From: Flavobacteriia bacterium
GTDB taxonomy: Bacteria; Bacteroidota; Bacteroidia; Flavobacteriales; Flavobacteriaceae
Length of the DNA stretch: 12,414 bases
Direction: 5' to 3'
Assembly (NCBI GenBank): GCA_030626085.1
Contig: DAOUPQ010000039.1
Span: 1 to 12,414, forward strand
Shown here piece after piece: positions 1 through 5,838 of the stretch (the stretch's first letter is position 1; the number at the start of each line of letters is the position of its first letter). Position numbers and translations under genes: made by a program. The notes under the pieces were generated by a model that worked only from the letters and a program-made list of their open reading frames with translations, ran no database searches and was not told the origin of the DNA.

Positions 1-105
1 AGACATACCATACCTATAGATTTATCAGGTATTTCTTCTGGAAATTATATATTATCTGTAAAAAGTAATAACTATATTTCAAAAAAGAAAATTTTAAAAA
101 GGTAA
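1..105 (+). CDS. C-terminal end of a T9SS-secreted protein (type A sorting domain), 5' truncated
   Basis: Frame 1 is open from the first base to a TAA at 103-105 and encodes 34 residues. They include IDLSGISSGNYILSV followed by a short turn and a basic tail, KKKILKR. This is the usual ending of a type A C-terminal sorting domain of the type IX secretion system (Por secretion tail): a Leu-x-Gly-Ile-x-x-Gly-x-Tyr strand, another strand, then a Lys-rich terminus. In Bacteroidota this domain directs a protein through the outer membrane and is removed at the cell surface. The catalytic or adhesive part lies left of the window, so the function of the mature protein is unknown. The tail family is recognised with good confidence; short length is the main limit. 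Confidence 0.8.
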   Translation, partial: RHTIPIDLSGISSGNYILSVKSNNYISKKKILKR

Positions 106-116
106 TAACTTTTTTT
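96..116 (+). terminator. possible weak A/T-only terminator hairpin at the end of the T9SS gene
   Basis: AAAAAG at 96-101 can pair with CTTTTT at 109-114 around a 7-base loop that contains the stop codon, and two more T residues follow. A second dyad, ACTTTTT/AAAAAGT at 108-123 with a 2-base loop, overlaps it. The stems have almost no G:C pairs, so stability is poor and this could be chance in A+T-rich DNA. Confidence 0.25.
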
Positions 117-295
117 AAAAAGTAAAAAGATAAACACCAAATAACTTTAAGACGCTTCTGTCTAAAATATAAGAAACTGTCAAAAATTTATGAATAATTG
201 TTTTTTTTCTATTTTATTACTTCAATAAACAGTATAACAATTACAATAATGGTTTATGTCCTTTCTATTATTCCAGTAAATTCTATAGTTATTTT

Positions 296-326
296 TTTGA
301 ACATCTGATAATTCAACTTAAATTTA
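296..326 (+). promoter_or_regulatory. predicted Bacteroidota-type promoter for the DUF1080/oxidoreductase pair
   Basis: TTTG at 296-299 (the -33 element) is followed after exactly 19 bases by TAAATTTA at 319-326, which matches the TAnnTTTG -7 consensus at 7 of 8 bases. Transcription would begin near 330-333, leaving a leader of about 16 bases before the ATG at 348. The rest of the 106-347 gap is A+T-rich sequence in which I see no gene or RNA. No Shine-Dalgarno sequence precedes the start codon, as is usual in this phylum. Confidence 0.5.
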
Positions 327-347
327 CCCATAATTAAAAATAAAAAG

Positions 348-1106
348 ATGAAACAACTTATTGCTATTTTATCACTCGCAATATTATTATTCTCCTGTAA
401 AACGGGATCAGAAACTCAAAATGAAAATTGGATCTACTTATTTGATGGAAAAACCACAAATGGATGGAGAGCCTACAATGGCGACGTGTTACCCCCCGGA
501 TGGCTTGCAAAAGATGGTGTTTTGACTTTTGATACAGAATTGGGTTTAGAACAAAATTATAAAGGAGGGAAAGACATTATTTATGGACTTGAAGAATTTG
601 ATAATTTTGAACTTTATGTAGAATGGAAACTACCCGAAGGAGGCAATAGTGGTATTTTTTACCACATTAAAGAAGGATATAATTCGATTCCGGAAGTATC
701 ACCGGAATATCAGTTGATCGATGATATAAATTATGCAAGAATCCATGACCTGACAGAGTACAACCTGAGTCTTGGTTATACAGAAAATCCTTCTGAATTA
801 AAACCATTACAACAAACAGCTTCAGACTATGCCATGCATCCGGCTAATCCTAAAAAGAAAATACTTAACCCTGTTGGTAAGTGGAATTCATCCAGAATAA
901 TTTTCACACCTGAAAAAGTGGAGTATTGGCTAAATGGAAAGAAAGTATTGTCGTTTGTACCATGGGACAAAGCATGGTACGAAAAAAAGAATTCGGATAA
1001 ATGGAAAAACAGTAAGGATTACGGTAAATATAAAACAGGCTATATAGGTTTTCAAGATCATTCTAGCCCTATTTGGTTTAAAAATATTAAAATAAGAAAA
1101 TTATAA
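348..1106 (+). CDS. DUF1080 / 3-keto-disaccharide hydrolase family lipoprotein
   Basis: A 252-residue protein with a lipoprotein signal: a Lys after Met, a hydrophobic stretch at 4-15 and a lipobox-like LFSC with Cys17 as the lipidation site. The rest is one DUF1080 domain (Pfam 3-keto-disaccharide hydrolase, a concanavalin-like beta sandwich). Visible marks are LFDGKTTNGW at 31-40, LPEGGNSGIFYH at 95-106, EYQLIDD at 120-126 and the closing strand region GYIGFQDHSSPIWFKNI at 231-247. Length fits a single-domain member. The family is associated with cleavage of glycosides whose sugar has been oxidised at C3. The protein is probably membrane-anchored in the envelope; whether it faces the periplasm or the surface is not clear, since no obvious acidic surface-export signal follows Cys17. 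The oxidoreductase gene starts 11 bases downstream, which suggests co-transcription and a shared substrate. Family call is strong; the exact substrate is unknown. Confidence 0.9.
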   Translation: MKQLIAILSLAILLFSCKTGSETQNENWIYLFDGKTTNGWRAYNGDVLPPGWLAKDGVLTFDTELGLEQNYKGGKDIIYGLEEFDNFELYVEWKLPEGGNSGIFYHIKEGYNSIPEVSPEYQLIDDINYARIHDLTEYNLSLGYTENPSELKPLQQTASDYAMHPANPKKKILNPVGKWNSSRIIFTPEKVEYWLNGKKVLSFVPWDKAWYEKKNSDKWKNSKDYGKYKTGYIGFQDHSSPIWFKNIKIRKL

Positions 1107-1117
1107 AATTTAAACGT

Positions 1118-2455
1118 ATGAAAAAAAGAGACTTTCTTAAAAGTACAGGGGCATTGGCCGTAGCAGCACTTTTACCATCATCGGTTTGGGCTTTATCAAA
1201 AAATCAACGACTGAGAACTGCTCATATTGGCGTTAGTGCAATGGGGGGATCAGATCTTGCTTCTATTTCATCACATAAATTGGTGGATGTTGTAGCTCTT
1301 TGTGATGTAGATTCAGATGCTTTAAAAACTGCAAAAGAATTACATCCAAATGCAAAGGTTTATACAGATTATAGAATCCTTTTTAAAGAAATGAAGAATG
1401 ATATTGATGCAGTTATTGTTTCAACTCCTGATCATACACATGCTCCGGCATCTATGATGGCTATGGAATTTGATAAACCGATATATTGTCAAAAACCATT
1501 AACACACCACGTTGCTGAGGCAAGAGCAATGAGCAAGTTGGCAAAAGAAAAAAAGCTGGTAACCCAAATGGGAATTCAAGTACATTCTTTTTATGATTAT
1601 AAATTGGCTACTTCATTGATTCAGGCTGGAATTATTGGAAAAGTAAAAAGTGTTAGAGCGTGGTCTCCAAAAAATTGGGGTTATGATGGTCCTGAACCTC
1701 AAGGAAATGATCCTATACCAAAAAATTTAGATTGGAATCTTTGGCTTGGAACTGCTGCAAAAAGACCTTATAAAAATAAATATTACCATCCGGGTAATTG
1801 GAGAAAGCTCTTAGATTATGGTTGTGGAACATTGGGTGATATGGGGGTGCATATTTTTGACACACCATATAATGCTCTTGAATTAGATGTGCCAATGACC
1901 ATAAAAAATAGTTGCAGAAAACCAACCGGATTTGGATTTCCGGAGAAAAATATGGTAACCTATAAGTTTCCGGGAACCAAATACACAACCGATACCCTAG
2001 AATGGGTATGGTATGATGGATCCGGAGCTCCAGATAAGCACAAAGATCTAATACTACCTAACAATGAAAAACTTCCGGAACAAGGGGCTATGTTTATTGG
2101 TGAAAAAGGCAGATTATTATTACCTCATTTTATGCAACTTCCAAAACATATCATCAATGGAAAATATGTAAAACTTGACATGTCTCTTGTAAAAGATTCT
2201 GATAAAATAGGTTCGCCAACTAAAAGTTATGATGAAGAAGGAAATAAGCATTACCATCAATTTGTAGATGCCTGTTTGGGGAAAGATAAATGTAGCGCAC
2301 CGTTCTCTTATGCCTCAAGACTTACTGAAACCATACTTTTAGGTGTTATTGCAGGGCGGTTTCCTAATAAAACTTTACATTGGGATAATAAGAATGCGAA
2401 ATTTTCTGAATCAGAAGCAAATCAGTTTTTAGACGCTCCATATAGAGATTTTTAA
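1118..2455 (+). CDS. exported Gfo/Idh/MocA family NAD(P)-dependent oxidoreductase
   Basis: A 445-residue member of the Gfo/Idh/MocA family. The N-terminus (KKRDFLKST, then an Ala/Leu-rich stretch to about residue 25) resembles a Tat-type signal, although the twin arginine is Lys-Arg here. The Rossmann fold follows: a glycine loop GVSAMGG at 38-44, acidic CDVD at 62-65 after the second strand, STPDHTH at 102-108, and the family's EKP motif in the variant form QKPLTHH at 125-131 with Lys126. The C-terminal domain carries GDMGVHIFD at 240-248, where Asp241 and His245 are the usual catalytic-type residues. Such exported enzymes usually hold their cofactor tightly. The family oxidises or reduces sugar hydroxyls. 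Placed 11 bases behind a DUF1080 gene, it probably makes or uses the keto-sugar that DUF1080 acts on. Family call is firm; direction and substrate are inferred. Confidence 0.9.
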   Translation: MKKRDFLKSTGALAVAALLPSSVWALSKNQRLRTAHIGVSAMGGSDLASISSHKLVDVVALCDVDSDALKTAKELHPNAKVYTDYRILFKEMKNDIDAVIVSTPDHTHAPASMMAMEFDKPIYCQKPLTHHVAEARAMSKLAKEKKLVTQMGIQVHSFYDYKLATSLIQAGIIGKVKSVRAWSPKNWGYDGPEPQGNDPIPKNLDWNLWLGTAAKRPYKNKYYHPGNWRKLLDYGCGTLGDMGVHIFDTPYNALELDVPMTIKNSCRKPTGFGFPEKNMVTYKFPGTKYTTDTLEWVWYDGSGAPDKHKDLILPNNEKLPEQGAMFIGEKGRLLLPHFMQLPKHIINGKYVKLDMSLVKDSDKIGSPTKSYDEEGNKHYHQFVDACLGKDKCSAPFSYASRLTETILLGVIAGRFPNKTLHWDNKNAKFSESEANQFLDAPYRDF

Positions 2456-2458
2456 AAT

Positions 2459-2515
2459 AATTATGCATAATTCCCTAAGGTTTCACTGCAAAAGTCATTG
2501 GTTTCGCTGCAGGGA
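2459..2515. repeat. palindrome and tandem near-repeat in the convergent intergenic gap
   Basis: The gap between the convergent oxidoreductase and gcdH genes holds a perfect 14-base palindrome, AATTATGCATAATT, at 2459-2472. It is followed by two near-identical 12-mers, GGTTTCACTGCA at 2479-2490 and GGTTTCGCTGCA at 2500-2511, one mismatch apart and 21 bases from start to start. TCCCT at 2472-2476 can also pair with AGGGA at 2511-2515. The area could terminate transcripts from both sides, but no convincing G:C-rich stem with a T run is present. Confidence 0.45.
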
Positions 2516-2535
2516 CAAATAGTATATTAAAAAAA

Positions 2536-3714
2536 TTACACAAATGCCGGTATTCCGGTAATATCCATACCGGTAATCAGTAAATGAATATCATGCGTTC
2601 CTTCATAGGTAATCACTGATTCAAGATTCATCATATGACGCATGATTGAATAATCGCCGGTAATTCCCATAGCGCCTAAAATTTGTCGTGATTCTCGGGC
2701 AATATTTAAAGCCATTTCTACATTATTGCGCTTTGCCATAGATATTTGAGCCGAAGTTGCTCTACCCTCATCGCGTAAAACACCCAAACGCCAGGTTAAA
2801 AATTGTGCTTTGGTAATTTCAGTGATCATTTCGGTTAATTTTTTTTGTTGTAGTTGGAAAGCGGCAATAGGTTTACCAAATTGTATTCTTTCTTTGGCAT
2901 ATCGCAAAGCCGTGTCATAACAGTCCATTGCAGCACCAATAGCACCCCAGGCAATTCCGTAACGAGCAGAATCTAAACACATCAATGGAGCTCCTAAACC
3001 GCTTTTACCGGGTAATAGATTTTCTTTGGAAATTTTAACATTATCAAAGATCAACTCACCTGTTGCCGAAGTACGCAATGACCATTTATGATGTGTTTCG
3101 GGCGTTGAAAAACCCTTCATGCCACGTTCAACTATCAAACCATGAATTCTACCTTTTTCGTTTTTTGCCCAAACCACAGCAATATCGGCAAAAGGAGAAT
3201 TTGAAATCCATAATTTAGCACCATTCAATAAATAATGGTCGCCCATATCTTTATATTTAGTTTCCATTCCACTCGGATTAGAACCGTGATTTGGTTCGGT
3301 TAAACCGAAACAACCCATCAATTCGCCAGTTGCCAATTTTGGTAAATATTTTTGTTTTTGTTCTTCCGATCCAAATTTCCATATAGGATACATGACTAGT
3401 GAAGATTGTACTGATGCTGTAGATCGCACACCAGAGTCGCCTCTTTCAATTTCCTGCATAATAATTCCATATGAAATATGATCTAATCCTGAGCCTCCAT
3501 ATTCTTCCGGAATAAAAGAGCCAAAAGCTCCAATTTTAGCTAAACCATCAATAATTTGTTTTGGAAATTCAGCTTTTTGAGCAACATCTTCAATAATTGG
3601 CGTAACTTCGCGCTTTATCCATTCACGAGCAGCATCGCGAATTAGTTTATGTTCATCAGTAAGTAAATCATCTAAATGAAAATAATCGGGTGCCTGATAC
3701 AGATCTTGAGCCAT
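2536..3714 (-). CDS. gcdH: glutaryl-CoA dehydrogenase (acyl-CoA dehydrogenase family)
   Basis: A 392-residue FAD-dependent acyl-CoA dehydrogenase that closely resembles mitochondrial and bacterial glutaryl-CoA dehydrogenase, which converts glutaryl-CoA to crotonyl-CoA and CO2 in lysine and tryptophan breakdown. The substrate-binding pair of the family is present as Glu90 and Arg97 in EIERGDSGVRS, followed by SVQSSLVM. The flavin region reads CFGLTEPNHGSNPSGMET (135-152) and WISNSP (169-174). RYGIAWG and KRNN segments typical of GCDH follow, and the catalytic base is Glu371 in TYEGTHDIH. Length and both ends match the family. The start at 3714 is preceded by a promoter but no Shine-Dalgarno sequence. 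The gene is alone on the minus strand, so no lysine-degradation operon is visible. A related short-chain acyl-CoA dehydrogenase is less likely given the Arg97 context. Confidence 0.93.
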   Translation of the reverse strand: MAQDLYQAPDYFHLDDLLTDEHKLIRDAAREWIKREVTPIIEDVAQKAEFPKQIIDGLAKIGAFGSFIPEEYGGSGLDHISYGIIMQEIERGDSGVRSTASVQSSLVMYPIWKFGSEEQKQKYLPKLATGELMGCFGLTEPNHGSNPSGMETKYKDMGDHYLLNGAKLWISNSPFADIAVVWAKNEKGRIHGLIVERGMKGFSTPETHHKWSLRTSATGELIFDNVKISKENLLPGKSGLGAPLMCLDSARYGIAWGAIGAAMDCYDTALRYAKERIQFGKPIAAFQLQQKKLTEMITEITKAQFLTWRLGVLRDEGRATSAQISMAKRNNVEMALNIARESRQILGAMGITGDYSIMRHMMNLESVITYEGTHDIHLLITGMDITGIPAFV

Positions 3715-3739
3715 AATATTTTTATAAGAAATTAGTAAA

Positions 3740-3772
3740 CAAATTTACAATTATTGCCTTGATGTAAACAAA
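3740..3772 (-). promoter_or_regulatory. predicted promoter of gcdH
   Basis: On the minus strand, TTTG (complement of 3769-3772) is followed after 21 bases by TAAATTTG (complement of 3740-3747), an exact match to TAnnTTTG. Transcription would begin near 3736, giving a leader of about 22 bases before the ATG at 3714. The -33 element lies only four bases from the predicted -33 element of the divergent rnpA promoter. Confidence 0.55.
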
Positions 3773-3776
3773 GGTT

Positions 3777-3807
3777 TTTAGCAGATAATATTAATTTGAT
3801 ATTTTTG
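3777..3807 (+). promoter_or_regulatory. predicted promoter of the rnpA operon, very close to the start codon
   Basis: TATTTTTG at 3800-3807 is an exact TAnnTTTG -7 element. TTTA at 3777-3780, 19 bases upstream, matches the -33 TTTG at three of four bases. The initiation point would fall around 3810-3812, one to three bases before the ATG at 3813, so the transcript would have almost no leader. Confidence 0.5.
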
Positions 3808-3812
3808 CAATA

Positions 3813-4214
3813 ATGCGAAACACTTTTAAAAGGGAAGAAAAGTTAAAAAAAAAGAAATTTATAGATGAATTATTTATGGCAGGTAAGGCAATAAGCGCAT
3901 ATCCTATTAAACTAATTTATTTACAAATTGAACATGATTCGCCTTATAAAATTCAAGCCGGAGTATCGGTTCCTAAGCGAAATTTTAAAAAAGCTGTTGA
4001 TAGAAATAGAATTAAAAGATTACTAAGAGAAGTTTACAGAAAGAATAAATATTTAATTTACGATTCGGAACATACTAAAAAACACATATTTATGTTTATA
4101 TATGTGGGTAAAAAGGAAGAGAATTATGCCCTTCTTGAGAAAAAAATGCAACAGGTTTTGCAACTATTTCTTAAAAAATTTAATAATAAAATAGTGCCAA
4201 ATGAAGAAGCTTAA
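3813..4214 (+). CDS. rnpA: ribonuclease P protein component
   Basis: A 133-residue basic protein that assists the RNase P RNA in trimming tRNA 5' leaders. It opens with the family's typical FKREEKLKKKKFIDELF, has the GVSVPKRNFKKAVDRN strand and helix, and shows the RNR signature with Arg64, Asn65 and Arg66 followed by IKRLLREVYR. Length is normal. The ATG at 3813 is the only sensible start: the next in-frame Met is residue 22, inside the conserved region, and an in-frame stop lies at 3792-3794. Its last 14 bases overlap the start of the S41 peptidase gene, which implies translational coupling. The classical neighbour rpmH is not next to it; separation of the two is common in this phylum. Confidence 0.95.
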   Translation: MRNTFKREEKLKKKKFIDELFMAGKAISAYPIKLIYLQIEHDSPYKIQAGVSVPKRNFKKAVDRNRIKRLLREVYRKNKYLIYDSEHTKKHIFMFIYVGKKEENYALLEKKMQQVLQLFLKKFNNKIVPNEEA

Positions 4215-5832
4215 AAAAACGGGGATTATAACTTTATTACTGAGTGTGATCTTGGTTCTATTTGCGTTTAAAACGGATTATTTTGAAGTTGCCAAACAAA
4301 TTGAGATCTATACATCTTTGTTTAAAGAGCTCAATTTGTATTACATTGATGAAACAAATCCGGCAAGTCTTACCGAAAATGCCATTGACAATATGTTAAA
4401 AGATTTAGATCCTTATACTAAATACTATGATGAGCAAGGCGTTGAGGATGTAAAAATAATTTCAAATGGAGAATATAGTGGTATTGGAGCAGCGACCAGG
4501 TTATTGGATAATAAATTAATTATAGTTGAACTTTATAAAGATATGCCTGCCGAAAAAGCGGGAATTATAGTTGGAGACGAGATTGTTAAAATTAATGATA
4601 TTATCGTAAAAGAAAATAATAATAAAGAAATTTCTGCTCTATTAAAAGGAACTGAAGAAAGTAGTGTCGATTTACAAGTATTAAGGCAAAACAAAACAAT
4701 AAATTTTAAAGTTCCACGAGAAAAAATTGAAATTAACCCTGTACCCCATTATCAAATGATTGATGATAAGATTGGTTATATTTCTTTTATAAAATTTAAC
4801 GGCAAAGCATCAGCATCAGTCAAAAATGCTTTTTTAGATCTTAAATCACAAGGAATGGGAAAATTGATTTTTGATCTAAGAGGTAATCTAGGGGGGTTAT
4901 TAAATGAAGCAATAGAGATCACTAATTTTTTTATTCCAAAAAATGAAGTGGTTGTAACCACCAAAGCAAAATTAAAAAAGTGGAGTGAAACCTATAAAAC
5001 TAAAAATGAACCCATAGATTTAAATATACCAATCGTAGTTTTAATTGATAATCAATCAGCTTCCGCTTCTGAAATAGTTGCAGGCTCATTACAAGATCTG
5101 GATAGAGCTGTAATTTTAGGAGAAAGATCTTTTGGTAAAGGATTGGTTCAACGATATAGAAATTTACCCTATGGTACCAAACTTAAATTAACCATTTCAA
5201 AATATTATACACCAAGTGGTAGAAATATTCAGGAATTAGATTATTCACACAGAATTGAAAATGATATTCCTAAATATTCCAATACCCAACGCAATGCTTT
5301 CAAAACAAAAAATGGAAGAACAGTATATGATGGAGGAGGTATAGAACCCGATGTTAAATTAGAAAAACCTCAAACAACTAATGCAACAAAAGCATTATAT
5401 AATTCAAATGTAATATTTAATTTTGCTACAAATTATTATTATAAACATCCAAATATTGAAAACCCCGAAGATTTTAAGTTTGATGAATCAGAATATCAAA
5501 ATTTTGTAAACTATCTTAAAAATAATCCTTCATCGTTTAAAACTAAAACTGAAAAATTATTTGAGGCAGGATATAAGTCGGCTGATAAAGAGAATTATAA
5601 ATCGAACATAGAATTAGAATACAAAGATTTAGTTCAACAATTAGAACAAGATAAAATTCAGGAATTAAATTTGAATAAAGTTGATATTAGTGAACACTTA
5701 AGTGATGAAATATTAAACAGATACTATTTTAAGAAAGGAGAGTATATCAATCATATTTATAATAGTAAATTTATTTTAGAAGCCATAAAGGTTTTAAATA
5801 ACGAACAACAGTATAAAAAAATATTACAATAG
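4201..5832 (+). CDS. S41 family C-terminal processing peptidase with PDZ domain
   Basis: A 543-residue membrane-anchored serine peptidase. A hydrophobic segment at about 8-23 after a Lys-rich start would anchor or export it to the periplasm. A helical N-terminal segment containing LKDLDPYTKYY leads into a PDZ domain at about 85-170 (GEYSGIGA, then DMPAEKAGIIVGDEIVKIND). The S41 core follows: GYISFIKF, FDLRGNLGG at 224-232, then NQSASASE with the catalytic Ser288 and the general base Lys313 in FGKG. The Ser-Lys spacing of 25 equals that of known Ctp/Prc enzymes. About 170 further residues follow the core. Such peptidases trim the C-termini of envelope proteins or degrade tagged ones. The gene overlaps rnpA by 14 bases and ends 6 bases before the next gene. 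Family and active site are clear; the physiological target is not. Confidence 0.93.
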   Translation: MKKLKKTGIITLLLSVILVLFAFKTDYFEVAKQIEIYTSLFKELNLYYIDETNPASLTENAIDNMLKDLDPYTKYYDEQGVEDVKIISNGEYSGIGAATRLLDNKLIIVELYKDMPAEKAGIIVGDEIVKINDIIVKENNNKEISALLKGTEESSVDLQVLRQNKTINFKVPREKIEINPVPHYQMIDDKIGYISFIKFNGKASASVKNAFLDLKSQGMGKLIFDLRGNLGGLLNEAIEITNFFIPKNEVVVTTKAKLKKWSETYKTKNEPIDLNIPIVVLIDNQSASASEIVAGSLQDLDRAVILGERSFGKGLVQRYRNLPYGTKLKLTISKYYTPSGRNIQELDYSHRIENDIPKYSNTQRNAFKTKNGRTVYDGGGIEPDVKLEKPQTTNATKALYNSNVIFNFATNYYYKHPNIENPEDFKFDESEYQNFVNYLKNNPSSFKTKTEKLFEAGYKSADKENYKSNIELEYKDLVQQLEQDKIQELNLNKVDISEHLSDEILNRYYFKKGEYINHIYNSKFILEAIKVLNNEQQYKKILQ

Positions 5833-5838
5833 ATTATT

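Noticed and set aside
106..347. Possible small RNA or small gene in the A+T-rich gap
   Set aside because: Only T and A runs and stop-rich frames are visible; apart from the promoter-like pair nothing stands out.
1713..1988. 91-codon open frame on the minus strand
   Set aside because: It is antisense to the conserved core of the oxidoreductase and shows no recognisable motif.
4950..4965. Short dyad GTGGTT/AACCAC inside the S41 peptidase gene
   Set aside because: It lies inside conserved coding sequence with a 2-base loop and is best explained by codon content.
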